Origin: Actinomycetes bacterium
GTDB lineage: Bacteria > Actinomycetota > Acidimicrobiia > Acidimicrobiales > Microtrichaceae
NCBI GenBank assembly: GCA_023434535.1
Contig: JAEYSR010000098.1
Location: 1-32,622, forward strand
DNA length: 32,622 nt
Direction of reading: 5' to 3'
The position numbers were made by a program, and so were the translations under genes. Positions 1-8,906 of this stretch are shown here, piece after piece; the stretch's first letter is position 1, and every line of letters starts with the position of its first letter. The notes under the pieces are model-generated. The model was not told the origin of the DNA and did no database searches. It saw only the letters and a program-made list of their open reading frames with translations.

Positions 1-180
1 CTCGCGCAGCGTGCGGGCCAGTCGGGCGTGCAGGAGTGGCTGAGCTTCTACTGGAAGTCGCCCCAGCCCGCCGGTGGCGTGTCGCCCGAGCACGACATCT
101 TCATCCAGCAGACCAAGCTCAAGAACACACTGCGGGAGTGGATGGGCGAGGCCGCGGTCACGCACTCCGAGGCCGGCTGA
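1..180 (+). CDS. C-terminal fragment, probable inositol-phosphate synthase (mIPS) family
   Basis: An open frame enters from the left edge and encodes 59 residues before TGA. The visible tail contains WLSFYWKSPQ, then EHDIFIQQTKLKNTLREW, then MGEAAVTH. This resembles the end of myo-inositol-1-phosphate synthases, where a Lys-x-Pro segment is followed by an amphipathic helix of the type KLKNxLR and a short MGE tail. That family isomerises glucose 6-phosphate to inositol phosphate, which feeds phosphatidylinositol and mycothiol synthesis in Actinobacteria. The Rossmann and catalytic domains lie outside the window, so the call rests only on remembered tail similarity. A function in inositol supply would fit the mycothiol-type enzyme at 3085-3837, but that is inference. 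Confidence 0.5.
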   Translation, partial: LAQRAGQSGVQEWLSFYWKSPQPAGGVSPEHDIFIQQTKLKNTLREWMGEAAVTHSEAG

Positions 181-246
181 GCGAGCCGAGTCCCCGTCGG
201 TCCGCCATCGGCACCCGTCCGGTGCGCGGAACGGTCGGAGCCCGCG

Positions 247-669
247 ATGGAGATCCTCTTCGAGATCCTGTTCGAGATCGTGTTCGAGGCCGTCGGCGAG
301 GCGCTCATCGACGCCAGCTGGCGCGGTGCGGACGGTGCGACGCGGGACGCGCTCGGTCTGGCTCCTCCGTCGACGGCCAGGCGGGTGGCCGGCCTCGTCC
401 TGACCATGATCGTGGCGGCCGGCTTCGGGCTCTGGCGGGGTCTGGTGGTGGGCGAGCTGGGCTGGGGCTGGTGGTTCGCCCTGGCGGTCACGGTCGTGGC
501 GACGTGCGGAGCCCTGCTCCGCCTCCGCCATCCCGCGGGGCCGCGCCCGGCGCGGCGGGCGGCGCTGCGGTGGTGGCCGGCGCCGCGACTGGCGTGGTTC
601 GCCGCCGCGAACGCCGCCTTCGTCGTCGCCTACGCGATCGGCCAGGCCGCCGACGCAGCGCCCGCTTGA
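247..669 (+). CDS. Small integral membrane protein of unknown function
   Basis: Encodes 140 residues. The N-terminal 20 residues form an acidic-hydrophobic amphipathic stretch (repeated FEI/LFE pattern). Three probable membrane segments follow at about residues 47-68, 72-92 and 113-132, separated by an Arg/Pro-rich loop (about 93-112). The ATG at 247 is preceded by GGAG seven bases upstream (244-241 region reads ggagcccgcg). It lies 66 bases after the preceding gene in the same direction, so co-transcription is possible. The next gene is convergent. I do not recognise the family. The frame has strong actinobacterial third-position GC, and the membrane pattern is coherent, which supports a real gene. 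Confidence 0.6.
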   Translation: MEILFEILFEIVFEAVGEALIDASWRGADGATRDALGLAPPSTARRVAGLVLTMIVAAGFGLWRGLVVGELGWGWWFALAVTVVATCGALLRLRHPAGPRPARRAALRWWPAPRLAWFAAANAAFVVAYAIGQAADAAPA

Positions 670-679
670 CCGACCGACG

Positions 680-1252
680 TCAGAACGGTGGGCTCGGCGG
701 GGTGGGGAAGCCGTCCTCGACCTCGATGCCGAACGCCGTGACCATGTTGCCCATCACGCCGTAGAGGCCGCACAGGACGACGAGCTCGACGGCACCCATC
801 ACGTCGAACGCCCCCACCAACCCGGCGTACTCCTCGGCGGTCAGCTCCCTGTCGGCGGCGACGGCGTCGACCGCCCGGAGGGCCGCACGCTGGTCGTCGC
901 GCAGGCCGTCGGGCAGCTCGCCCGAGGTCACCGCGTCGATGGTCGGCCCGTCGATCCCGGCCTGTGTGGCCGGCCGCTGGTGGTGCGCCCACTCGTAGCC
1001 GTACCCACGGCGGGCGGCGAAGCGCAGGATGCACAGCTCCCGCACGTCGTCGGGCAGGACCCCGCCGAAGCGCAGGTGCTCGCCGAGCGCTCCGACGAGC
1101 ACGGCGACGTCGGGGTCGTTGAACATGCGGTCGTACACCTGCCCGAGCTGCGCCCTCCCCTCGGCGTGGGAGCGCACCGACGCCATCCGGTCGTACTGGG
1201 CCTGCTCGCTCGGGGTGAGCTCGGGTTCCGGGAGGAGCGGTCGTGCAGACAT
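680..1252 (-). CDS. Carboxymuconolactone decarboxylase (CMD/AhpD-fold) family protein
   Basis: Encodes 190 residues, all helical in character. The conserved CMD core is visible at residues 69-91: DVRELCILRFAARR followed by YEWAHH. It carries Glu87 and His90/His91, the E-x-x-H arrangement of gamma-carboxymuconolactone-decarboxylase-like members. The CxxC pair of AhpD peroxidases is absent. The family includes decarboxylases, lactonases and hydroperoxide reductases, so the exact reaction is open. ATG at 1252 is chosen because it overlaps the TGA of the upstream ThDP enzyme (TGATG, one shared base), typical of translational coupling. An upstream in-frame start at 1291 would add 13 Arg/Gly-rich residues and overlap that gene, so it is less likely. 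Coupling suggests the two proteins act on the same substrate or product. Confidence 0.85.
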   Translation of the reverse strand: MSARPLLPEPELTPSEQAQYDRMASVRSHAEGRAQLGQVYDRMFNDPDVAVLVGALGEHLRFGGVLPDDVRELCILRFAARRGYGYEWAHHQRPATQAGIDGPTIDAVTSGELPDGLRDDQRAALRAVDAVAADRELTAEEYAGLVGAFDVMGAVELVVLCGLYGVMGNMVTAFGIEVEDGFPTPPSPPF

Positions 1253-2979
1253 CAGTGGTCGTCCTCCCAGTGCGCCACGGCGTCGCGCCACGGTGTGACC
1301 GGCGTGGGGTAGGTCTTGTCGATGACGAGGTCGAGCAGGTACGGCCCGCCCGCCTCGAGCGCACGACCCATCGCCCCGGCGATCTGGTCGGGGTGCTCGA
1401 CGCGCTCGCCGTCGGCGCCCACGGAGCGGGCGAAGCCGACCCAGTCCATCCCGGGGATGTCGGTGAGCGACGACGGGCCGTCCCCCATCCCGTGGGCCCG
1501 GTACCAGATGTTGCCGTACGACCGGTTGTCCATCACGGCGACGACCAACGGGACCTGCTCCCGGGCCGCGGTGTGCAGCTCCATGCCGTGCATGAGCATG
1601 CAGCCGTCGCCCGTCACGACCATGAGCGGCAGCTCGGGTCGGGCCAGCTGGGCGCCGATGCCGAGCGGGATCGCCCCGCCCATGGGCGCCAGGTTCGTGA
1701 GCGACAGGTGGGTGCCGGCCCGCCGCACCGTCCAGTACTCCGCGAACCAGGCCCGGTGCGCCCCGGAGTCGACGCAGAGGACGCCCTCGTCGGGGAAGGC
1801 GTCGCGGAGCTCGGTCACCACCCGGGCGGGGTGCATCGGGACGGCGTCGCTGCGGGTGTCGGCCTCGGAGTAGCGCCGGGGCACCGCCCGGACCGTGGCC
1901 AGGAACGACCGGCGCGCCTCGGCGCCGGCGTCGAGCCCGTCGGCGGCCGGACCGGTCAGGTCCGCGATGGCCGCCAGCGCCGCGGCCGGCTCCGCGACGA
2001 CCGGCACGTCGGCCGGCCAGGTGCGCCCGATGTCGGCCGGGTCACCGGCGATGTGGATGAGGCAGCCGGACGGGAGCATCGCCGGGTCCCACTGGAGCGT
2101 GTCGCGCTGGGACAGGCCCGTCCCGACGACGATGAGCACCTCGACCTCCGGGGACAGGATGGCCTCCGTGGCCCAGCGGGAGCCGCCGTAGCCGAACACC
2201 CCGAGGGCGAGCGGGTGCTCCTCGGAGATGAGCCCCTTGCCGCCGAGAGTGGTGGCGACGGGCAGCTCGAAGCGCTCGCAGCACCGCCGCAGCTCCTCGG
2301 CCCCGTCGGGCCCTCTCACGCCCTCGCCGGCCAGGACGACCACGTTGCGGGCGCCGGGGCGATCGGCGGAGCCGACCACCACGCCCAGGGCGTCGGCCAG
2401 CGCTCGTGCGTCCAGGTGGTGGGGGCGGACCAGGTGCTCGGGGATGGCGACCGGCTCGGTGTCGCCGAGCTCGGCCTTCTGCACGTCGAGGGGGACCGAC
2501 AGGTGGACCGGCACCCTGTCGACCAGCGCCGTGGTCATGACGTGGCGGAGGTGGTGGGCCAGGAGCGTCGGCGCCTCGACCGACATGGACGCGCCTGTCA
2601 GCGGCCGGATGGCGTCGAGGTCGTCCAGCGCCGCTCCGGACGCGTCCTGGAAGCCGCCGAGGCCCTCCCACGTCGTCGGCACCTCGCCGCTGACCGCCAG
2701 AACCGACGAGCGGTCCGTGCGGGCCGCGGCCAGGGCGGTGGCCATGTTGAGCACCCCCGGTCCGCCGATTCCGAAGCACAGCCCGAGTCGACCCGACGCC
2801 CTGGCGTAGCCGTCGGCCATGTAGGCGGCCCCGCCCTCGAACGCCGCCACGATCGTGCGCATGCCGTCGGTGGCGGTCATCGGCGTCATGAACGGGTCGT
2901 CCATCCCTCCGGGGACCATGAAGCAGTGGTCGGTCCCCTGGTCCCGCACCGCTGCCAGGACGAGCTCGCTGCCGTTCAT
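1252..2979 (-). CDS. Thiamine-diphosphate-dependent enzyme (acetolactate synthase / benzoylformate decarboxylase superfamily)
   Basis: Encodes 575 residues, the normal length for three-domain ThDP enzymes. The N-terminal PYR domain has VPGGMDDPF and the activating glutamate Glu48 in FEGGAAYMADGYAR. The central domain (about 190-340) is the Rossmann-like TPP_enzyme_M region. The C-terminal PP domain has the ThDP-Mg motif beginning GDG at 457 and ending MDNRSYGN at about 483-490. Reactions of the family are 2-keto acid decarboxylation or carboligation; the substrate cannot be read from the sequence. ATG at 2979 is preceded by GGAGGA eight bases upstream. A TAGCCT -10-like hexamer lies at 3017-3012, giving a short leader. 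The frame is open further upstream to 3975, but that part is antisense to a real gene. It heads an operon with the CMD-family gene. Confidence 0.9.
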   Translation of the reverse strand: MNGSELVLAAVRDQGTDHCFMVPGGMDDPFMTPMTATDGMRTIVAAFEGGAAYMADGYARASGRLGLCFGIGGPGVLNMATALAAARTDRSSVLAVSGEVPTTWEGLGGFQDASGAALDDLDAIRPLTGASMSVEAPTLLAHHLRHVMTTALVDRVPVHLSVPLDVQKAELGDTEPVAIPEHLVRPHHLDARALADALGVVVGSADRPGARNVVVLAGEGVRGPDGAEELRRCCERFELPVATTLGGKGLISEEHPLALGVFGYGGSRWATEAILSPEVEVLIVVGTGLSQRDTLQWDPAMLPSGCLIHIAGDPADIGRTWPADVPVVAEPAAALAAIADLTGPAADGLDAGAEARRSFLATVRAVPRRYSEADTRSDAVPMHPARVVTELRDAFPDEGVLCVDSGAHRAWFAEYWTVRRAGTHLSLTNLAPMGGAIPLGIGAQLARPELPLMVVTGDGCMLMHGMELHTAAREQVPLVVAVMDNRSYGNIWYRAHGMGDGPSSLTDIPGMDWVGFARSVGADGERVEHPDQIAGAMGRALEAGGPYLLDLVIDKTYPTPVTPWRDAVAHWEDDH

Positions 2980-3011
2980 CGACGTGATCCTCCGGTTGTG
3001 GTCGTCGTCCC

Positions 3012-3017
3012 AGGCTA
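3012..3017 (-). promoter_or_regulatory. Candidate -10 element (TAGCCT) for the ThDP enzyme gene
   Basis: On the minus strand TAGCCT lies 32 bases upstream of the ATG at 2979. This predicts a leader of about 25 bases that includes the GGAGGA ribosome-binding site. No convincing -35 was seen. This gene is unlike most of its neighbours, where the hexamer abuts the start codon. Confidence 0.35.
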
Positions 3018-3071
3018 GGGAGCACGCGGTGCGGTTCGGTCCTCCAACCGTGGGGGAGTTGCGGTTGCCGG

Positions 3072-3077
3072 TAGCTT
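3072..3077 (+). promoter_or_regulatory. Leaderless-type -10 element (TAGCTT)
   Basis: TAGCTT ends seven bases before the GTG at 3085 and there is no Shine-Dalgarno sequence in between. Transcription would start at or next to the start codon. It is part of a window-wide pattern. Confidence 0.55.
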
Positions 3078-3084
3078 CTGGCCC

Positions 3085-3837
3085 GTGAGTGCAGCGGTCC
3101 CCGACACCCAGCAGCTCCGCAACGACGCGGCGCGCATCACCGAGCTCATCGTCACGGACCTCGATGCCGCGGTGCCGTCGTGTCCCGGTTGGACGCTCCG
3201 CGACCTCGTCGAGCACCTCGGCGGCGTCCACCGCTGGGCCCGCGACGCGGTGGTCGACGCGGCGCCCCCGCAGCGGTCCAGCGCGCTGGACCCGCCGACC
3301 GATCCCGCCCCCGAGGAGGCGGACGCGCTGGCACGCTGGTTCGGCGACGGAGCGATCTCCCTCGCCAACGCGCTCGACGGGCACGACCTCGACGCACCCA
3401 CGTGGACGCCCTTCCCGATCCCGGATCCGACGGTGGCGGTGTGGCTGCGGCGTCAGACCCACGAGACGGCCCTGCACCGGTGGGACGCCGAGGGTGCCGT
3501 CGCCGCGGCCCGCCCGCTCGATCCCGCCCTGTCCTCGGACGGGATCGACGAGTACCTGGACGTCATCGTGCCCCGGCTCGTGCAGCGCGACGGGGTGGTC
3601 CTCCCGTCCGGCAGCGCCCACCTGCACTGCACCGACGTGCCGGGGGAGTGGACGGTCGAGGTCGTCGACGGCCGCTACGAGCTGGACCGGACCCACCGCA
3701 AGGGCGACGCGGCGGTGCGTGGCTCGGCGGAGCACCTGCTGCTCACGCTGTGGGGTCGGGACGTGCCGGAGGGCGCCGTCGAGATCCTCGGCGACGCGCA
3801 GGTGGGCGGGGCCTGGACCTCGATCGGCGGCAACTGA
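3085..3837 (+). CDS. Maleylpyruvate isomerase family mycothiol-dependent enzyme (DinB-like fold)
   Basis: Encodes 250 residues. The N-terminal domain has the family signature PSCPGWTLRDLVEHLGGVHRW (about residues 31-51) and HETALHRWDAE at 126-136. His49, Glu127 and His131 match the metal-binding His-Glu-His set of mycothiol-dependent maleylpyruvate isomerase. The C-terminal domain includes a segment (about 210-228) with HLLLTLWGRD, the usual MDMPI_C ending. These enzymes bind a divalent metal and often use mycothiol as thiol cofactor, so they imply an actinobacterial host. The specific substrate is unknown; many homologues are only annotated at family level. GTG at 3085 is supported by the -10-like hexamer seven bases upstream. 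It runs in the same direction as the P450 gene, 19 bases downstream, but that gene has its own -10-like element. Confidence 0.85.
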   Translation: MSAAVPDTQQLRNDAARITELIVTDLDAAVPSCPGWTLRDLVEHLGGVHRWARDAVVDAAPPQRSSALDPPTDPAPEEADALARWFGDGAISLANALDGHDLDAPTWTPFPIPDPTVAVWLRRQTHETALHRWDAEGAVAAARPLDPALSSDGIDEYLDVIVPRLVQRDGVVLPSGSAHLHCTDVPGEWTVEVVDGRYELDRTHRKGDAAVRGSAEHLLLTLWGRDVPEGAVEILGDAQVGGAWTSIGGN

Positions 3838-3842
3838 GAGGG

Positions 3843-3848
3843 CAGACT
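3843..3848 (+). promoter_or_regulatory. Leaderless-type -10 element (CAGACT)
   Basis: CAGACT ends eight bases before the ATG of the P450 gene at 3857 and fits NANNNT. The intergenic gap is only 19 bases, so this may be an internal promoter within a two-gene unit. Confidence 0.4.
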
Positions 3849-3856
3849 GGTCCGCC

Positions 3857-5062
3857 ATGACCGCCGCCACCCGCCCCGACGTCGACCTGCTCGACCCGGA
3901 GCTGTACCGCACCGACCCGCACGAGACCTGGGCCTGGATGCGGGCCAACGAGCCGCTGTACCGCGACGAGCGCAACGGACTGTGGGCCGTGACCCGCCAC
4001 GCGGACGTGCTCGAGGTCGAGCGCCGGTCCGACGTCTTCTCCTCCGCACGGGGCTACCGGTCCTGGTGGGCGCCCGAGGAGAACAGCATCATCGCCCAGG
4101 ACGACCCGGGCCACGTCGCCCAGCGGCGCCTGGTCTCGAACCGCTTCACCCCTCGAGCCGTGCGCGGCCAGGACGACTGGGTGGACCGGACGGTGACGGA
4201 CCTGCTCGACGCCATCGCCGCCCAGCAGCGCGACGGAACCGGTCCGGTCGACGTCGTCACCGCTCTCGCCGCCCCGCTGCCGTGCCGGCTCACCGCCCGT
4301 CTTCTCGGCCTCCCCGAGGAGCGTTGGGAGGACGTGAAGCGCTGGTCGGAGCGGCTGATGCGCATCGACGCCGCACCCCGTGACCAGGTCGCCGCCGAGC
4401 AGCTCTTCGAGGCGATCGGCGAGTTCGCCCAGACCGTCGGCGGCGTCCTGCCCGACAAGCAGGCCTGCCCGATGGACGACCTCCTGTCGGTGTGGGCCAA
4501 CACCGACCTCCACGGCGACGGGGGGTACGGACCCAACCGGATGATCCACGAGGTCGGTCTCTTCATCGCCGGTGGAGCGGAGACCACGCGGACCGTGATC
4601 TCCCACGGGATCCGTGTGCTGGCCGACCACCCCGACCAGTGGGAGGAGATGGCGGCCGACCCCGAGGTCGTGCCGTCGGCCGTGGAGGAGCTCATCCGCT
4701 GGGTGACGCCGCTGAACAACTTCTTCCGCACGGCGCTCGTGGACACCGAGCTCGGCGGTCGACCGATCGCCGAGGGGGACCGCCTCGAGCTCGTGTACCC
4801 GTCGGCGAACCGCGACGAGGACGTGTTCGCGGAGCCGTTCCGCTTCGACATCACCCGCAGCCCCAACCCCCACGTGGCCTTCGGTCACGGCACGCACTTC
4901 TGCCTGGGCGCCAACCTGGCCCGTCGCGAGCTGCAGGCGCTCTTCCGTCAGCTGACCCGGCGGTTCGAGCCGCCGGTGGTGGTCACCGAGCCCGACGTGG
5001 AGGCCAACATCTTCGCCCGCGCCGTCCGGTCCTTCGAGGTGCGGTTGGCCCCACGGGCCTGA
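3857..5062 (+). CDS. Cytochrome P450
   Basis: Encodes 401 residues, normal for soluble bacterial P450s. The I-helix oxygen-binding motif is AGGAETTR at 238-245. The K-helix ExxR is ELIR at 278-281. The haem loop is FGHGTHFCLG at 342-351, with the axial thiolate Cys349. A C-terminal beta region follows. There is no membrane anchor, so the enzyme should be cytosolic and need ferredoxin partners; none is encoded nearby. The phrase NNFFRTALVDTELGG (287-301) before the ExxR-to-haem region resembles CYP125/CYP142-like and CYP107-like actinobacterial enzymes, but I would not assign a subfamily. The start ATG at 3857 matches the expected N-terminus (DLLDPELY at about 10-17) and is preceded by a -10-like hexamer rather than a ribosome-binding site. 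Confidence 0.95.
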   Translation: MTAATRPDVDLLDPELYRTDPHETWAWMRANEPLYRDERNGLWAVTRHADVLEVERRSDVFSSARGYRSWWAPEENSIIAQDDPGHVAQRRLVSNRFTPRAVRGQDDWVDRTVTDLLDAIAAQQRDGTGPVDVVTALAAPLPCRLTARLLGLPEERWEDVKRWSERLMRIDAAPRDQVAAEQLFEAIGEFAQTVGGVLPDKQACPMDDLLSVWANTDLHGDGGYGPNRMIHEVGLFIAGGAETTRTVISHGIRVLADHPDQWEEMAADPEVVPSAVEELIRWVTPLNNFFRTALVDTELGGRPIAEGDRLELVYPSANRDEDVFAEPFRFDITRSPNPHVAFGHGTHFCLGANLARRELQALFRQLTRRFEPPVVVTEPDVEANIFARAVRSFEVRLAPRA

Positions 5063-5120
5063 TCGGCCCGGCCGCTGGGAGCCTCCTCACCCCGTCCATG
5101 GTCGGGACGCCCCCACGGGC

Positions 5121-5126
5121 CAGAAT
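5121..5126 (+). promoter_or_regulatory. Leaderless-type -10 element (CAGAAT)
   Basis: CAGAAT ends eight bases before the ATG at 5135 and five before the alternative GTG at 5132. There is no ribosome-binding site between them. The usual spacing in this window (6-8 bases) favours the ATG. Confidence 0.45.
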
Positions 5127-5134
5127 GTCCGGTG

Positions 5135-7012
5135 ATGGCAGTTGCCGCTGCGCCGACGAGCGCGCCTCCGAAGCTGGGATACCGCCCGTCGCTCGACGGG
5201 TTGCGGGCGATCGCCGTCACCGCGGTCGTGCTGTACCACGCGGATGTCAGCTGGATGAAGGGCGGGTTCCTCGGCGTCGAGGTGTTCTTCGTGGTGAGCG
5301 GCTTCCTCATCACCGCCCTGCTCATCGACGAGCGTCACCACTCCGGCGGGATCTCCCTGCGCCAGTTCTGGCTCCGCCGGGCCCGACGGCTGCTGCCCGC
5401 CCTCTACCTGCTGCTCATCGTCGTGTCGGTCGCGTCGATCCTGGTGTACCGCGACGCCGCCGGCCGGATGGGAGGCGACGTGATCGCCGCGCTCCTCTAC
5501 GTCTCCAACTGGTGGCAGATCTACCTGAACGAGTCCTACTTCGCCCAGGCCGGCCGTCCGCCGCTCCTACAGCACCTGTGGTCGCTAGCCATCGAGGAGC
5601 AGTTCTACGTGGTGTTCCCGGCGCTCTTCGCGTTCGGGCTCGCCCGCGCCGGCCGGAAGTACATGGCCTGGATCCTCGGCGGGCTCGCCGTGGCGTCCGC
5701 CGTCTGGATGGCGTTCCGGTTCGAGGAGTTCACCGATCCGTCGGCCGTCTACTACTCGACCTTCACCCGGGCGTCCGGACTGCTGGTCGGCGCCCTGCTG
5801 GCGCTCGTCTGGGCACCGTGGCGGACCAGGGGTCGGGCCGCGGCGAGCGCCGGCATGGCCCTCGACGGGGCCGGGATCGCCGGACTCGTCATCATCGGCT
5901 GGTTCTTCTGGAGGGTGAACGCCTTCGACCCGTTCATCTACCGGGGTGGGATGTTCCTGCTGGACCTCGTGTGCCTGGTGGTGATCGCCGTGCTGGTGCA
6001 CCCCGCCAGCCGGCTGCACCTGGCGCTCGGGGTGGCCTCGCTGCGCTGGATCGGGGTGCGCTCGTACTCGATCTACCTGTGGCACTGGCCGATCTTCATG
6101 GTCACGCGACCCGAGCTCGACCTGCCGTTCACGGGCTGGCCGGTGTTCGTGCTGCGCATCGGGCTCACCCTCGGTGCCGCCGAGGTGTCGTACCGCTACG
6201 TGGAGCAGCCCCTGCGGTCCGGTGCCGTCGGTAGCTGGTGGGCCAGCTTCCGTGCGTCGTCGGGCGAGCGCCGGGCCGCGTACGCCCGTCAGCTCACGAT
6301 CGTCGGCGGGACGAGCCTCGCACTCATCGCGCTGCTCGCCTTCGGGCTCCAGCAGGCGGCGAGCAGCCCGGATCGGGAGAAGATCGCGCTCGAGGCCGCA
6401 GCGGTGCCCGACCTGGAGGACACCGCGGACGTGTCCGACACCACGACGACCACGACCACCACCACGGCCCCGGCGACCGATCCCGCCGCCGTGGACCCGG
6501 CACAGACGACCACGGTGCCCACGACCGCCCCGCCGCCGACGGTGGCCGGGCAGACCGCGACCAACGCCATCGCGGTCGGCGACTCGGTGATGCTGGGTTC
6601 GGCCGGAGCCCTCAAGGAGGCCATGCCGGGCATCACGATCAACGCGAAGGTGGGCCGGCAGTTCGACGTCATCCTCCAGTCGGTGCAGTGGTTCGTGTCG
6701 CAGGGCCTGGCCCCGGGGCCGATCATCGTGCACGCCGGGACCAACGGGACGTTCTCCGACTCCGACCTGGACCGCCTGTTCGAGATCGCCGGCGATCGTC
6801 GGGTCCTGCTCGTGAACGCCAAGGTGGAGCGACCGTGGCAGGACCTGGTCAACCAGCGTCTCGCCGCCGCGGCAGAGCGCCATCCGAACGCGGTGCTGGT
6901 CGACTGGCACGGCCTGTCCGAGGGCCATCCCGAGTGGTTCGCCCCGGACGGCGCCCATCTCCGACCGAGTGGCGCCCGGGCCTATGCGCAGCTCATCCGC
7001 GAGAACCTCTGA
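5135..7012 (+). CDS. Acyltransferase-3 membrane protein with C-terminal SGNH domain (OafA-like)
   Basis: Encodes about 625 residues. The N-terminal 370 residues are an acyltransferase family 3 domain. It starts SLDGLRAIAV, then YHADVSWMKGGFLG and VEVFFVVSGFLIT, with about ten hydrophobic membrane segments. A further membrane segment (about 388-406) leads into a Thr/Pro/Ala-rich linker containing nine consecutive threonines. The C-terminal 150 residues form an SGNH domain with the block I motif VGDSVMLGS, then AGTNG, and block V DGAHLRPSG. Such proteins O-acylate cell-surface glycans: the membrane domain moves the acyl group and the extracytoplasmic SGNH domain passes it to the sugar. The acceptor here is unknown. 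GTG at 5132 is an alternative start one codon upstream. A GC-rich hairpin follows at 7061-7078. Confidence 0.92.
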   Translation: MAVAAAPTSAPPKLGYRPSLDGLRAIAVTAVVLYHADVSWMKGGFLGVEVFFVVSGFLITALLIDERHHSGGISLRQFWLRRARRLLPALYLLLIVVSVASILVYRDAAGRMGGDVIAALLYVSNWWQIYLNESYFAQAGRPPLLQHLWSLAIEEQFYVVFPALFAFGLARAGRKYMAWILGGLAVASAVWMAFRFEEFTDPSAVYYSTFTRASGLLVGALLALVWAPWRTRGRAAASAGMALDGAGIAGLVIIGWFFWRVNAFDPFIYRGGMFLLDLVCLVVIAVLVHPASRLHLALGVASLRWIGVRSYSIYLWHWPIFMVTRPELDLPFTGWPVFVLRIGLTLGAAEVSYRYVEQPLRSGAVGSWWASFRASSGERRAAYARQLTIVGGTSLALIALLAFGLQQAASSPDREKIALEAAAVPDLEDTADVSDTTTTTTTTTAPATDPAAVDPAQTTTVPTTAPPPTVAGQTATNAIAVGDSVMLGSAGALKEAMPGITINAKVGRQFDVILQSVQWFVSQGLAPGPIIVHAGTNGTFSDSDLDRLFEIAGDRRVLLVNAKVERPWQDLVNQRLAAAAERHPNAVLVDWHGLSEGHPEWFAPDGAHLRPSGARAYAQLIRENL

Positions 7013-7060
7013 CCCGCACCACCTCTCGGCTGCGCCGCCTGCACCTCGAACCACCGGAGC

Positions 7061-7078
7061 CGGCCTGATGTGAGGCCG
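7061..7078 (+). terminator. GC-rich hairpin downstream of the acyltransferase gene
   Basis: CGGCCT, a six-base loop (GATGTG) and AGGCCG form a perfect six-pair stem between the acyltransferase stop (7012) and the enolase start (7147). There is no uridine tract, as is common for actinobacterial hairpins. It could instead lie in the enolase upstream region as a control element. Confidence 0.35.
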
Positions 7079-7146
7079 ATTGCCCGGTGCTGGCAAGATG
7101 CCGCCGGTACGGTGTCCGAGGCGCGGACCCAGGTGGAGGAGCAGGC

Positions 7147-8442
<1,296 letters not shown>

Positions 8443-8449
8443 TCGCCCG

Positions 8450-8902
8450 ATGACCACCCGGACCCGCGACCGCCCGAAGGAGGTCGACCTGCGCGACCGC
8501 CCGAGGCGGGAGCGCTCCGACCCGTCGGGGTCGGAGCGTGGCGGCCGCCGGTTCGGGCTCGTCGGCCGTCGCGGCGCGGTGGTCGCGACGGTCGTGGCCG
8601 TGACGGTGGTCCTGGTCGCCCTGCCCGTGCGCAGCTACCTCTCGCAGCAGTCCGACGTCGATGCCGCGAAGGCAGAGCTCAAGGAGCTCGAGGCCGAGAA
8701 CGACCGGCTCGAGGCCCGCAAGGACCGCCTGTCGGACCCCGACGAGATCGCCCGCATCGCCCGCCGCGACTACGGCCTGGTCGAGGTCGGCCAGGAGTCG
8801 TACTCGGTGCTGCCGCCGACCTCGGCCGGACTGGTCATGCCCCAGGCCTGGCCGTTCGACCGCATCGAGGACGCAGTGCGCACCGCCTCCGGCGGCGGCT
8901 GA
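8450..8902 (+). CDS. FtsB/DivIC-family septum formation initiator protein
   Basis: Encodes 150 residues. A basic, disordered cytoplasmic N-terminus (1-40) is followed by one membrane segment (about 45-62), then a heptad-patterned coiled coil (about 66-92, AKAELKELEAENDRLEARK). The family C-terminal motif DPDEIARIARRDYGLVEVGQ (about 95-115) comes next, then YSVLPP. Proteins of this family form a trimeric complex with FtsL and FtsQ-like partners at the division septum. Position directly after enolase is the classical actinobacterial arrangement, so identity is well supported by both sequence and context. The gap to eno is 7 bases, so they are probably co-transcribed. Confidence 0.93.
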   Translation: MTTRTRDRPKEVDLRDRPRRERSDPSGSERGGRRFGLVGRRGAVVATVVAVTVVLVALPVRSYLSQQSDVDAAKAELKELEAENDRLEARKDRLSDPDEIARIARRDYGLVEVGQESYSVLPPTSAGLVMPQAWPFDRIEDAVRTASGGG

Positions 8903-8906
8903 GGCG

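Noticed and set aside
1243..3018. Long open frame on the plus strand opposite the ThDP enzyme
   Set aside because: It lies entirely antisense to a gene with full family motifs. Its product is rich in Arg, Gly, His and Val without domain motifs, typical of GC-rich shadow frames.
2980..3975. Upstream extension of the ThDP enzyme frame to a 907-residue protein
   Set aside because: The ThDP family starts at residue 1 of the shorter form, the ATG at 2979 has a strong GGAGGA, and the extension is antisense to the mycothiol-type enzyme.
6439..6475. ACC/ACG codon run (threonine linker) as a phase-variable microsatellite
   Set aside because: The run mixes ACC and ACG codons irregularly and any gain or loss by codon keeps the frame, so on/off switching is unlikely.
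7087..7146. In-frame upstream GTG of enolase
   Set aside because: It would add 20 residues not found in enolases, and GGAGGAG precedes the GTG at 7147.
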